A stretch of DNA of 64,000 nucleotides from Timema cristinae (lineage: Eukaryota; Arthropoda; Insecta; Phasmatodea; Timematidae), in contig JBCFYV010011135.1 in assembly GCA_039000515.1 (NCBI GenBank), positions 19,550,178-19,614,177 of the forward strand, written 5' to 3'. Shown piece by piece: positions 12,701-22,025 of this stretch. How positions within the stretch are numbered: position 1 is the stretch's first letter; each line of letters opens with the position of its first letter. A model generated the notes under the pieces. That model was given only the letters and a program-made list of their open reading frames with translations, was not told where the DNA came from and made no database searches. The position numbers and the translations under genes were made by a program.

Positions 12701-15700
12701 GTTCACCCGACCGAGATTCGAACCTCAATCTCCCCGTCTTCAGCAGTCGAGCTCAACACGACATGCGCGTTAGCCAACCACGTCACCGAGGCGGGTTTCT
12801 GGGTAATTAAATCTCAAATGATACACTGTGCTAATGATAGAAACCAGAAACTTGTTCATGATAATTACTGACATATCTAATTGGAAGAAACCAATAAATA
12901 TTGAGAAAACCTAGATTCAAACGAGAGGGAAACATTATAATAGACTTTAAAATGATAAAAGTGATAAGTTTGTAATGGGGATGAATCTAGTTCAAAATTA
13001 AGAATAGGGTGTAATGAGGTGGATTGTCTGTAACTATCTGAAGTTAGGGATAGGGTATAATGAGGTGGGATGAATATAATTAGCTCAAGATAAAGATAGG
13101 GTTATATGAGTTGGATTTGATTGAACTAGCTCAAGATAGTGATAGGGCGTGGTGGATATAATTATCTAGAGATAGTGATGTGGTGTAATTAGGGGTACTG
13201 GATTGAGCAAGCTTTAGATAAGGATAGGGTGTAATTTGGTGGACAGGATAGAACCAGCTATAGATATATATAGGGTGTAAAAAAGTGCACTTGATAGAAA
13301 AAGCTTTAGATAAATATAGGGTGTAATTAGGTGAAAAGGATAGAACTAACTTAAGATAGCGAGATGGTTATGTTGATATAGCTAGCTAGAAATAGAATAG
13401 GGTGTAATGAGACGCACTGGATGTAGCTAATTATAGATAGTGATACGTTGTAATTACTTGGAATGGAAAGTACTAGTTCATTATAGAGATATGGTGTAAT
13501 ATGATGGGTTGGATGGAACTAGCTTATGATAGGGATAAGGTGTAATAAACGAGACTAGAAATAGCTAGCTAGAGATAGGGATAGGGTATATTGAGGTGTA
13601 TTGGAAAGAATTGGCTTTATGTAGGGATATTTTACATATTTTTGTAATTGAGGCAATTAAATTTACTGTTATTATTATTATTAGCACCGCGTCTTACTAC
13701 CCGTTCGGGTTATACGCACTTACGCTAATGTGTAATGGTAGGGTGATTGTGAGATGAAATGAAGGACCTACAGTTTAACGTGGAATCCGAACCACAGTGG
13801 AGGCCTGGCATTCCCCACATTCACAAGATGTCTTGTCAGAGGTGAAGGAAGGGTTTGGCAATCAGATAAATCTTTGCCGGGACCGAGGATTGAACCCCGG
13901 CCGCCAGCATAGAAGTCTGACACCTTACCCCTAGACCACCAGGTCACCAAATTTACTGTTCATTATGCTATATAGTAGTTACAAAATGTTTGTAAGAAAC
14001 GTCGCTTAGACTCTCATATTTACATTCCTTTTGTAAAAAAAAATAAATACCTTTAAGTTTTATATGTGTGTACGCATTGAGAAGTGTTGAAGACCTTTGT
14101 AAAAAATGGGCAATGTTTTTAAGAGGTTTTATATTTTTATAAATATAGATTTCAAAAAAATTTTAACATAAGCTCTAACTAAATAAATAATTAATTCATC
14201 AACCTTAGCTTAATAAAATTTATGTGTTTTAGCTGACATAAAACTTATCCATAAATCTCATATTATCTTAAAATTTCCTTTTGTGAACATAACAAAACAA
14301 TACTTTATTTGATAGAGGACCTCTATATATAGATTTTTAAACTTTTTATCCATTATTAGACGTAGAAATATTTTAAAAGGGCGTCGTTGAATTTTTTTTA
14401 AATTGTTTAAAATTCAAAATTGAAGCATAAACTAGTCAGAAAACCTTTGATAATTTATTTACATTTTTCTGAAAAATATAGTTTTAAATATCAAATACCC
14501 TTTTAAATTATTCAGGACTTCTGAGCATCTGAAACGCGTTTTGGTGCCCTACAGGTGCCTGCAGGTGGGATGGAACTGTATGCAAGTAAAATCCAGTGTT
14601 TTTGCACTTTTTATGGTAAAACATTTTTATTTTGAAAATAAATACTAATATTTCTCCAGTACAAAAATATAATTTTATTTTATTTACATGGTGACCTAAA
14701 AATGTCTTGAATATCGGTCAAATGTGTTCTGGAATTTAATTACAACATTTAATTTTAATTTTAGAAATTTAGTTAGATAATGCCAGCATGCTCATGATAG
14801 ATATTCATGTACTGTACATATCGCCATGTGAAGAAAATTAATATTATATATATTATATATTATATATATTATATATATATTATATATTATATATATAATA
14901 TATTATATATTATATATATATTATATATTATATATATAATATATATTATATATATTATATATTATACATATATTATATATTATACATATATTATATATAT
15001 ATTATATAAATATATTATTTATATATAATATATATATTCCAAATTAATTTTTAGCCATAAGAATATTAATAAAATATAAACCTTTATATATTTTACATTT
15101 GGTTTGACAGAAACAAATGATGTAAATAATCACCCCATGCATCTCCACGGCCATTCCTTCTTTGTCCTTCTAATGGGACGATTTCAAGAAAAATTCGTAT
15201 TTAATGAGAAGACTATCACCCAAATGTACGCTACAGGAATGTTGGGAGAAAAATCTAAACACCAACCCCCTCTCAAAGACACGATAGTAATCCCCAGTCA
15301 TGGATTTGCAGTAATCAGATTTTACACAAACAATCCAGGTAAGTAAGTCTACTAATGAAATAGGAATATAAATTCCACTATAGACACAGTCGTCTCTGAA
15401 TAAATATTTCAATTAAATTAATTACAGTTTGAAAAATGACAGTTACATCAATGGAACTCTGGGAAATAAGCTAAACGGATCTTTTACCTCACATAACCAA
15501 ATAAGTTTTAGGGTGTTCTGAAACAAGGGGATTGGGAAGATATTTGATTCATTAAGTGTATAATTTACTGAGGATTGGAATACATTACATATTGATGAGT
15601 TGCATATCTTATCAGAAAAAATCTTTAGGATAATCAGGTCCGGTAGATTACATCGGTCAGAGTATACAGTGGTATTGGATGAATCTAGAGCCGGGTTCAG

Positions 15701-15825
15701 ACTATTGACTGGCAAAACCAGTGGTAAGAGACAATTGAGAAGACCCAGACCTAGAAGGGTGGATAACATTAAACTGGACCTGAAAGTGATCTGGTTTAAT
15801 GAGGTGGACTGGGTAGAACTAACTC

Positions 15826-15863
<38 letters not shown>

Positions 15864-16345
15864 TATATAAATATATATATAAATATATATATATAAATAT
15901 ATATATATTTGCATACTTATTTTATTACTGCTGTTCCTTATTTATTAGGTCTATTAGAAATTAAGGTGAAAATTCATGTCTTTTAGATACAAAAATAAAT
16001 ACAAATTAAGTGAATTGATATACTTTTGGGAATTATACATACAAATTGTTTGTTGAAAAAATATTGACTCTCCTTATATTCTGGTTAAAAAATCTATTGT
16101 AAAATCACTACCACCCATTGTTCCAGCATACTTAAATTAAATAAACAAATATGTATTTTGCACAAACTTTGTTTTCTAATGACATTGAATGTATTCTTTG
16201 TTTTCAGGTTATTGGTTATTTCATTGTCACTTCCTTTTACACCAGTCACTGGGATGGCGATGGTTTTTAAAATGGGGACCAATATATGCTACCTCCTGTA
16301 CCTCAAAACTTCCCAAAATGTGGCAACTTTATGCCCACCATATAA
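617..16345 (+). CDS. Laccase-like multicopper oxidase, gene 1 (3' half, five exons, 5' end outside window)
   Basis: Secreted-type multicopper oxidase that couples oxidation of phenolic or catecholic substrates to reduction of oxygen. Five exons join in frame through consensus GT/AG sites: 617-810, 3440-3626, 10171-10392, 15111-15338, 16208-16345. The joined product holds the end of cupredoxin domain 2 ([20 protein letters not shown]), then domain 3 with HPMHLHGH (type 2/3 copper ligands) and HCHFLLH (type 1 Cys plus type 3 His). The first exon starts with two bases of a split codon, so at least one exon lies upstream of the window. A second MCO gene starts 20 kb downstream on the same strand, which suggests a tandem family. 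Oddity: the last exon needs two frame changes (near 16246 and 16275) to read through to the expected GNFMPTI end and TAA at 16343-16345. All other exons and splice sites look intact. Family assignment is firm; the laccase subfamily is not. Confidence 0.9.
811..3439 (+). other. MCO gene 1 intron, 2.6 kb
   Basis: Very AT-rich, above all 2200-3420. Apart from the weak pogo-like repeat at 1970-2075 I see no gene, RNA or repeat. 1233-1439 contains a minus-strand open frame with no recognisable family. Confidence 0.7.
1970..2075 (+). repeat. Possible pogo-like terminal repeat
   Basis: Repeats of ACTCGACA/AACTCGAC (CAATCGAGTCTCGGAATCTC, GATAACTCGACATTCCGTAT) recall pogo-type ends. No matching partner or transposase is seen. 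Confidence 0.3.
3440..3626 (+). CDS. MCO gene 1 exon: linker between domains 2 and 3
   Basis: A long T tract and CAG end at 3439, and donor GTAAGT starts at 3627. Phase 0 in, phase 1 out. The product runs from [20 protein letters not shown] to NLNNYYPFR. The pattern LNP..C......ICV..L and the later YYPF match the inter-domain stretch of insect laccases. Confidence 0.85.
5085..5680 (-). repeat. LINE C-terminus with about eight tandem repeats of its coding end
   Basis: On the minus strand 5680-5470 reads [14 protein letters not shown], stop, [13 protein letters not shown], then [13 protein letters not shown]. This is the 'GKRP.GRPR..W.DNI..DL' and 'DWI.LAQDR' end of insect non-LTR retrotransposons. 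From there to 5085 the segment coding for [14 protein letters not shown] is repeated about eight times with a period near 46 bp, in decayed form. Confidence 0.78.
6403..6560 (-). mobile_element. SINE-B relic
   Basis: The tail motif ATCACCACGTCTTACTATCT and body motif GAGAGAGAGTGGAAAATACA keep the SINE-B order with heavy divergence. Confidence 0.65.
7048..7165 (-). repeat. Second copy of the post-protease retrotransposon segment
   Basis: ATGGTAAAAATAAGAAAGAT, GGTATCTAAGGATGGATTAC and TACGCGAGAAACAATTTATT match 8280-8395 in the same orientation. A piece of the same decayed LTR element. Confidence 0.7.
7516..7542 (+). repeat. Poly-G tract
   Basis: GGGGCGGGG followed by an unbroken run of G, exceptional in this AT-rich DNA and able to form G-quadruplexes. 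Confidence 0.9.
8280..8525 (-). pseudogene. LTR-retrotransposon aspartic protease fragment
   Basis: The minus-strand frame holds [20 protein letters not shown], with the DTGAS active-site motif of retropepsins, followed by [20 protein letters not shown]. Its 3' part (8280-8395) is repeated at 7048-7165. Fragment only. Confidence 0.72.
8541..8793 (+). mobile_element. SINE-A copy, 5'-truncated, inside a gypsy relic
   Basis: It has the B-box-like GGGGTTCAATCC, the family body and the shared 3' tail ending in (AAT)n. It is flanked by an exact 15-bp target duplication ATGGCATGTATTTGC at 8526-8540 and 8794-8808. The A-box end is missing. Confidence 0.93.
8809..9120 (-). pseudogene. Ty3/gypsy-type integrase fragment
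   Basis: The minus-strand frame reads [22 protein letters not shown], stop, [20 protein letters not shown], then [20 protein letters not shown]. This is the amino half of an integrase catalytic core: the W..I..D.VGP block with the first catalytic Asp, the D.FSK block and the FG.P..I.SD block. One in-frame TGA. It lies upstream of the protease fragment in reading direction, the reverse of gypsy order, so the two pieces are rearranged. Confidence 0.8.
9395..9600 (+). repeat. LINE-end minisatellite, 39-bp period
   Basis: About five units of 39 bp (13 codons) read [13 protein letters not shown] in one open frame and finish [13 protein letters not shown], stop. An (AAT)n tract follows at 9604. 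The units are nearly identical, so this is the youngest of the arrays. Confidence 0.85.
9604..9698. repeat. (AAT)n meeting (ATT)n
   Basis: An AAT run switches to an ATT run near 9646. It fits the tail of the plus-strand LINE array meeting the tail of the minus-strand SINE-A. Confidence 0.92.
9646..9952 (-). mobile_element. SINE-A copy, diverged
   Basis: Minus-strand copy. Its (ATT)n tail abuts the (AAT)n tract that follows the LINE-derived minisatellite at 9395-9600, so two tails meet head-on. The head near ACCAGGTGACCTC is partly lost. Confidence 0.8.
10171..10392 (+). CDS. MCO gene 1 exon: start of cupredoxin domain 3
   Basis: The acceptor (TTAAG, ending 10170) has a weak pyrimidine tract, but it restores phase exactly: C from the previous exon plus TT gives Leu. 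Donor GTAAGT starts at 10393 (phase 1). It encodes [20 protein letters not shown], then PSSPPLSQ, a Cys-rich [15 protein letters not shown] segment, and [14 protein letters not shown], matching the 'IN...F..P..PLL' and 'G..V.L.L.DE' blocks of laccase domain 3. The ATG at 10200 is an internal Met, not a start. Confidence 0.83.
12523..12795 (-). mobile_element. SINE-B copy
   Basis: On the minus strand the head is ACCCGCCTCGGTGACGTGGT, with a tRNA-like B box (GAGGTTCGAA), a body with GAAAACCATTTAGG (plus-strand reading), and the tail shared with SINE-A. Exact target duplication TTTCTGGGTAA (12512-12522 and 12796-12806). Confidence 0.94.
12955..13640 (+). repeat. LINE-end minisatellite, about 46-bp period
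   Basis: Roughly fifteen decayed units with the consensus core GGATAGAACTAGCTCAAGAT followed by AGGGATAGGGTGTAATGAGG. Period varies from about 40 to 47 bases. Confidence 0.8.
13671..13948 (-). mobile_element. SINE-A copy, full length
   Basis: On the minus strand it starts GGTGACCTGGTGGTCTAGGG (A-box region), then GGGGTTCAATCC (B box), the body, and the tail GTAGTAAGACGCGGTGCTAA with (TAA)n. It has an exact 12-bp target duplication AAATTTACTGTT at 13659-13670 and 13949-13960. It serves as a family reference here. Confidence 0.95.
14845..15045. repeat. (AT)n-rich microsatellite with TATTATATA variants
   Basis: Almost pure A/T built from TATATTA and TATATAT words, in the intron before the HPMHLHGH exon. 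It ends about 65 bases before the splice acceptor. Confidence 0.95.
15111..15338 (+). CDS. MCO gene 1 exon: HPxHLHGH copper-binding exon
   Basis: Acceptor TTTGACAG ends at 15110 and donor GTAAGT starts at 15339 (phase 1 in and out). It encodes [28 protein letters not shown] supplies one type 1, one type 2 and one type 3 copper ligand in this family. Later residues [22 protein letters not shown] match 'KDTV.VP..G....RF...NPG'. The exon lies between an (AT)n-rich stretch (14845-15045) and a LINE relic. Confidence 0.93.
15600..15830 (+). pseudogene. LINE C-terminal fragment with a single terminal unit
   Basis: The frame from about 15601 reads [20 protein letters not shown], then [27 protein letters not shown] and [10 protein letters not shown]. 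This is the conserved end of an insect LINE ORF2, with one copy of the NEVDW.EL unit and no tandem repeat. An (AT)n tract follows at 15829-15907. Confidence 0.78.
15829..15907. repeat. (AT)n microsatellite
   Basis: An AT dinucleotide run with ATAAAT interruptions directly after the LINE fragment. Confidence 0.95.
16208..16345 (+). CDS. MCO gene 1 terminal exon with HCH motif and two frame breaks
   Basis: Acceptor TTTTCAG ends at 16207 (phase 1). It opens with [13 protein letters not shown], holding the type 1 copper Cys and flanking type 3 His residues. The next conserved block, GMAMVFKMG with the axial Met, is one base out of frame: only TC lies between CAG (16243-16245) and ACT (16248-16250). 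The final block [18 protein letters not shown] is again one base out, at the G run 16274-16277, and runs to TAA at 16343-16345. Both breaks look like single-base losses. Without correction the frame ends at a TGA near 16371. This is either a young pseudogene or uncorrected indels in the assembly. Confidence 0.85.
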
Positions 16346-16503
16346 TTGTATGATAATACCTAGTTGTATGGCATTTTAAGATAAAATGTAATCTGCCAAT
16401 AACGGGCCCTTCGTTAAATGTAAATTTGTCTTAAACGGAAACATTTTCCGTAACCTTGACTCTAGGGATGAGGAACATATTAAATTCCTTCAACTAAACA
16501 GAA

Positions 16504-16509
16504 AATAAA
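16504..16509 (+). terminator. Possible polyadenylation signal of MCO gene 1
   Basis: An AATAAA hexamer lies about 160 bases after the inferred stop codon. In DNA this AT-rich such hexamers occur by chance, so the call rests on position only. Confidence 0.3.
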
Positions 16510-17129
16510 AATAATCCTTTTAACGGAAATTTTCCAATGTTCCTTAGTGCATCGTTTTAAAAAAAAATTAAGCACCTTAAACATTATAAAGATATTTTTT
16601 TCCTCTAATTCTTCAGTTATTTTAAGAAGAGTATAAATGTGAGGTTGGGTATATTTTCATTTTCCTGCGTGGTTCTTTTTATCCCTTGCTTACACAATTG
16701 TGTATTGTAGTTACTGTGTATTATTATATCTGCTCTTCTTAATTTTTACGTTAATGACTTGTCAATCACCTTTAGAATTCAGCTTTTAACAGTACATCAC
16801 TAATTGTAATTTCTACATCCAGTAGTGTTTCTAGATTGTGGCCTGGGACAGTTTATTGTACAAATAATTTGTTTTCCACTCTTGTAGCTTCATATGCCTT
16901 AACTTGACCCTATGACAGACACAAAATCCATTCCCCAACCATTAACTAATCACTATGAAAGGGTAAACCCACATTTCATCAAAGATAAATTTTTAGGCCA
17001 TGCTGGGAATCCGATCTTATACTTCAAGTCAATAGAGAGACACAAAGTTAAGATGTCAGATAATAAAAACTATATTGAAATTAAATTGTTTGTTCTTTTA
17101 GGAGATTTTACTCAATAAAGGCTCTAGTC

Positions 17130-17475
17130 CTACATTTTTTACTCTAGTCTGAAAGTTGTCATTGTGGCTTCAGAGACAAGAGTTAAGCTTGATCTTTACA
17201 TGAAAGAGAAAGTGATTCTAGCGAATGAGCTAGATTAGTTGTCTTTTAAACAAATCATAAAGTTGTTCAACTTCGGGAAAATTCAAGTGTACGAGTCTTA
17301 GAAAAGAAAATGGAAATTTGAAGCTGTGGGAAAATTGTGATATTTAAAAAATAAAAAGAGCATTTAAGAAAACTGCAAATGAAGACATTAATGAAACAGT
17401 TTAGGAGTGTTTTGTCAGTATCAGAGCAAACAATTACTGCGTTTTGGGTTCTAGGGTCCAAGAATATGCACGACT
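17130..17475 (+). pseudogene. pogo/Tigger-like transposase amino-terminal fragment (decayed)
   Basis: With stops the frame reads KVVIVASETRVKLDLYMKEK, then SFKQIIKLFNFGKIQVYESL EKKMEI and KKTANEDINETV, stop, ECFVSIRANNYCVLGSRVQE YAR. Order and spacing resemble the CENP-B/Tigger DNA-binding domain ('L..K..I......G.S...IA...NI.KSTV..I.KK' and '...V..WF...R....PVSG...QEKA'). No catalytic domain follows. Confidence 0.6.
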
Positions 17476-17639
17476 ACTGGATTTTTTTTTTTAGAAAAAT
17501 GAGTTTTTTAACTTCGGTCTAATGTTTATATGTGTTGACTTATAGTGGGAATAAAAAATGTGGAAAGTATTTTATTTTATCTCTATTGCCTACATGTCCT
17601 TGATTTAATTTTGATAGTACACCTTTATTGAAAGTAAAC

Positions 17640-17705
17640 ATGGCTTTAGCGAAAAATATCCTAGACTTTTACGATTCCGATTAGCGTAGGTTTTACTGTA
17701 AATAG
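17640..17705 (-). repeat. pogo/Tigger-like terminal repeat
   Basis: On the minus strand it reads ACAGTAAAACCTACGCTAAT CGGAATCG, close to the CAGT.AAACCTCGCTAATCCG ends of Tigger elements. It closes the fragment at 17130-17475; the left end was not found with confidence. Confidence 0.5.
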
Positions 17706-18030
17706 TGTTATGGTAATGGGGCTGTATATAATTAGCTCAATGTAAGGATAGGGTGTAATGAGGTGGACTGGATAGAGCTGGATCAAGATAGGGATAGTGT
17801 TTAATTAGGTGAACTGGTTAAGACCAGCTTAAGATATAAAAATGGTGTATATAAGTAGAATGTATAGAACTAAATCAAGGTAGGAATAGGATGTAATGAC
17901 GTGGTTTGGATATAACTATATTAAGAAAGGGATATTATGTATTGAGTTAGCTTGGATAAAACTAGCTCAAGGTAGGGAGAGTATGTAATTAGGTGAACTG
18001 GATGGAACTTATTCTATGAAGGGATAAGTG
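17705..18030 (+). repeat. LINE-end minisatellite, decayed
   Basis: About seven units such as AATGAGGTGGACTGGATAGA and GCTGGATCAAGATAGGGATA. Same family as 12955-13640. Confidence 0.75.
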
Positions 18031-18139
18031 GTGGAATTGTGGAATTTTGGCACTGAATTTTCAATGCCTAATGAAGTATAGTAATCAAAGTAAGTAAGTA
18101 AGCTACTCAACAAAATATTACTACTATCTACCAGGTCTA

Positions 18140-18290
18140 AACTCTATATAACCACGCCTTATTGCCAGATATTAGGAAGGTAGGATTGGCAGACGACGAA
18201 TCTGCGTTTTCGTGAATTAAATGTGGGAAACCAGATCGGTGTAAAGCTCTGCACCACTTGCTACCAGCAAACCACAATCGATAGTATTGA
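18140..18290 (-). mobile_element. SINE-B relic
   Basis: AACCACGCCTTATTGCCAGA, ATTAGGAAGGTAGGATTGGC and GTGGGAAACC keep the SINE-B order on the minus strand. Confidence 0.6.
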
Positions 18291-18757
18291 GGTTTGGTCC
18301 ACATACTCACACATGTGGTTATTTATCTAAATCATGATTTAACTAACACCACAGCCAGAACTGTCTTCTAGTGAAGGTATGGGAAACTCTAGACATTTGA
18401 GTTACTTCATTTGAACTTTTGGCATTTTTTATCGACTATGTCTTCATAATATTAAATAACATATTCTCAAATTGCATGTATTTTTCCCAATTAAAAAAAT
18501 TACTTTCTTTTAAACATAATGTAAAAAATATTATCGCTCGTATCGATCGTTCTATCTACTTTTCTATTGAGGTTGCTCTCAAACTATTCATCTTTACATC
18601 TATAGTGTGAGCATCATCATATTATTTTGAGAAAATGTGTTGTTATTCATCAAGAAAATTAAAAATCAAGAGTACCGGAGAAAATTTTGGGATTGGATAG
18701 CCGATTGACTTCACCGATATCCCATTAAACCCTCAAAAATTTGGGTATACTTCGTAA

Positions 18758-19032
18758 ATTATTATTAGCACCGCCTTTATTACCCGTTCGGGTTATACGC
18801 CCTTACGCTAATGTGTAATGGTAGGGTGATTGTGAGATGAAATGAAGGACCTAGAGTTTAACGTGAAATCCGAACCACGGTGGAGGCCTGGCACTCCCCA
18901 CATTCACAAATGTCTTGTAGAGGTGAAGGAAGGGTTTGGAAATCAGATAAATCCGTGCCAGGGACCAAGGATTGAACCCCGGCCGCCAGTACAGAAGTCT
19001 GACACCTTACCCTAGACCACCAGGTCACCGAC
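18758..19032 (-). mobile_element. SINE-A copy
   Basis: Full-length minus-strand copy with target duplication TATACTTCGTAA (18746-18757 and 19033-19044). It carries several single-base deletions relative to the copy at 13671. Confidence 0.92.
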
Positions 19033-19149
19033 TATACTTCGTAATAACTAAACAACTTAACCCCTAAAATCATCAACTTAACTAGTTCTTACTACAAATT
19101 CGAGTTAATTTGTTTAAATACTAGCTAGGTAAGCTAATCATTTTAGGGA

Positions 19150-19300
19150 TTTGACAGTACATTTTTACATGAAGTGTACCCAAATTGGATAAGAAAAGGA
19201 ATTTAAAACCAGTTTGAAAAACCACTCTCAGTACATCCTAACGAAATTTACCTTGGTCTCCCTTTCATAGGTGGTCTAATCTACTACGAGAGTAGTACGT
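19150..19300 (-). mobile_element. SINE-B relic, body and head only
   Basis: The stretch with AACCAGTTTGAAAAACCACT, CAGTACATCCTAACGAAATT and TTGGTCTCC resembles a decayed SINE-B body and B box on the minus strand. Confidence 0.45.
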
Positions 19301-21304
19301 CAGATCTTGTGGGCACCAACGTGGCTTAGGGAATTGCATTCGTATTTGATTGGATTGCAGATAATGGAAGGTGCATATTTTAATTTGGGTTGTGTGCTAA
19401 AAGGGTTTATCTTCATGATATAAATATCTAGAAATTTTTTCAATCTATTCTCTGGCACGCTAAAAGGGTGCATTAACTCTAAGCGTTCTCCTTGACAATG
19501 AGTCTTAGATGAAGTAGATACTATCTAGATTGTTAAAATAAGTAACATATTTAGCAGAAAGTGTAAATATAGTACATTTTTGTATTTATTTATATTTTTG
19601 TAGCTTGTTTTTATTTTTAGATTTTCTTCCTTTTAATATTGCCACAACCATCAAGTTTAAAAACGTATTTAAATTAATTGTGTTTTGTAGATAAGGTTTG
19701 AATTTCCAGCATTTTTTTATGGAAAAAATAAGAATAAATTAATTAGAACCCCCAACAGGACACATTGAAAGAATTCAAACCATGGTATTTCTTATTACGT
19801 TAAAACCAGACAAGACGAGCTCGATGCCTTAGGCTGCCCAAACACTGGTGAAATTGCCAGATTTATTAATTTAAAACGCGTATGTTCACTATATATAGAG
19901 TTTATAATAGTAATCTTTATTCATTTAAATTTGTATTTTTAAATTAAAATAAAACAAATCTTAGTCAAAAGTTTTAGTTATAAGAAGGGATGTTTTAGGG
20001 AAAGTATTTCTATCATTGTTGTAAGAGGGTTTAGAGAAATAAGGGTTAGATCACATCTGAGATCTACCATTAGTATATCCCACCGTATTTGTAGAGTGAT
20101 ATCTAGTTTTCATTAATCCTTTTTATGGCGAGTATAACACCTTACACCACGTGATCAGAACTGTGGATACCCTTTGAAATCAAATGTCCTATTGATCCAC
20201 ATAACCTGTATTCCATTACTTTTGTTGTTTAAAATAAGTAGTCTTGCCCCATAGAATTTTTGAAAAAAGGATGTTCTATATTCTAGAATATATTTGTTAA
20301 AGTTCTTTGTATGAGGATTTTGGAAAAATACGGGACCTTAGAAGCCATTCTTAATGATAATCTAGCAAATTTTTGAAAATTATATGCGTTTATAAGATAT
20401 TTGAAATATTAGTCTCCCTACAAATTTTTGAAAATTGGATGCCTCTTATTATGTGGAGAAAATTTAAAAAAAAAAAAAATCATCCCATGAAAGTGCGACA
20501 TCTTTTTATGTGACGAAAACATAGCTACATAGATTTTATTAAATACGATACCAATGAAAATACACATTACTGGTTACATCATGAAGTATGAAAACATGTC
20601 CAGTATCCACAACCAAATAATATGCGAGATGAATTAAATTACCAAGGTCAAGATACTTTATTTTAATATATTTGGGTTAATCCCGTAGTTCTTTCAGCGT
20701 TGAACCCAAAATACACCCCAATTTATTTTCTTCCATCAACCTAAGATTATAATAAATCAAGAAAAACGTATAAAAAGGTGGAAAGCAAATACATCTGCCT
20801 TGTAATGTTCAACCAGGAAATGAATATGAGCTTGTCACGTGCCAACAAAAGAGAAGTATGAAGTCTTGACTGAGATGTATAGAAATACTAAGCTATAAAT
20901 TAAGAAACACTCCCTAGAAGTTATTTAGAGTAGTATTTTTCTGACAAATTTGAAAATTAATTTGAGCACCTAAGTAGGGGACAAATGGCTTAATCCCCCC
21001 CCTTACATCCTCCCGTGGTGCGCCACTGAATGATGAAGGCAAGGAATTTGGGATTTTAATCTTGTTTGGATGTACCGAGGTTTCTTTTTCCTAACAGTTT
21101 TAATCTCTCCTTTGATTCAAATGCGGGTAAAATTCCTCCAAATTTATTCTTCCACATCTCCAACACATATGAATAATGCATGCGTTTAGTCTGAATGTAT
21201 TTTAAGATTTAGTTTTATAAACAAAAAAAAAAAAAATCAAGATTATATCAGATTCAACTTGTAAAATAAACTTAAATAATTTCACTGACCTTCTTCACTC
21301 GCTG

Positions 21305-21443
21305 CAGGGTATAAGGCGTCACTCTCGTGATATACCAGACTGCCAATCACGGGAAGATAGGGTTTCGAGCCCAAGTTGGGTGTACTGAAGGTTTTTTAAA
21401 ATTGGTTTTTCCCTCTCCCTCCACGCAAATGTGGGTCTAAATT
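21305..21443 (+). mobile_element. tRNA-headed SINE fragment related to SINE-B
   Basis: A different tRNA-like head (GTCACTCTCGTGATATACCA, then GGGTTTCGAGCCC as B box) is joined to the SINE-B body (TTTTTCCCTCTCCCTCCACG, CAAATGTGGGT). It has no 3' tail. Confidence 0.6.
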
Positions 21444-21531
21444 AAATCTTTTTCAACATAGTTTATTAGTTTAATAAGTAGTTATGCGTATAGCTTGAGC
21501 AGGTAGTGAGGTGGTGTACCAAAAAATATTA

Positions 21532-21532
21532 C

Positions 21533-21569
<37 letters not shown>

Positions 21570-22025
21570 CATATATACATATACATATACATATATACAT
21601 ATACATATACATATATATATACATATATATATATATATATGTACATATATACATGTACATATATACATATACATGTACATATATACATGTACATATATAC
21701 ATATACATGTACATATATACATATACATATATACATATACATGTACATATATACATATACATGTACATATATACATATATATGTATATATATACATATAT
21801 ATGTATATATGTTCATATATATATGTATATATGTAAATATATATATATATATACATATATATATGTATATATGCACATATATGTATATGTACATATATGT
21901 ATATGTATATATGTATATATGTATATATGTACATATATGTATATGTATATATGTATATGTATATATGTATATGTATATATGTATATATGTACATATATGT
22001 ATATGTATATATGTACATATATTTT
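21532..22025. repeat. Palindromic TATAYA microsatellite, about 490 bp
   Basis: The left half is built from ATATAC/ATGTAC words (ACATATACATATACATATAT) and the right half from their complement (ATGTATATATGTATATGTAT), switching near 21785. It is open in several frames on both strands without coding meaning. Confidence 0.95.

Larger units (their letters stand above)
10393..15110 (+). other. MCO gene 1 intron, 4.7 kb
   Basis: It holds a tRNA-like SINE head at about 10665-10735 (CTTAGCTCAGTCGGTAGTGT), SINE-B (12523-12795), the LINE-end array (12955-13640), SINE-A (13671-13948) and the AT tract (14845-15045). I see nothing in 10750-12510 and 13960-14840. Confidence 0.65.

Noticed and set aside
12644..12871. 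Frames with [21 protein letters not shown] (also at 23035, 37818, 41280)
   Set aside because: Translations of SINE-B copies, not conserved genes.
15104..15346. Independent small gene containing HPMHLHGH
   Set aside because: It is an exon of MCO gene 1 with perfect phase on both sides.
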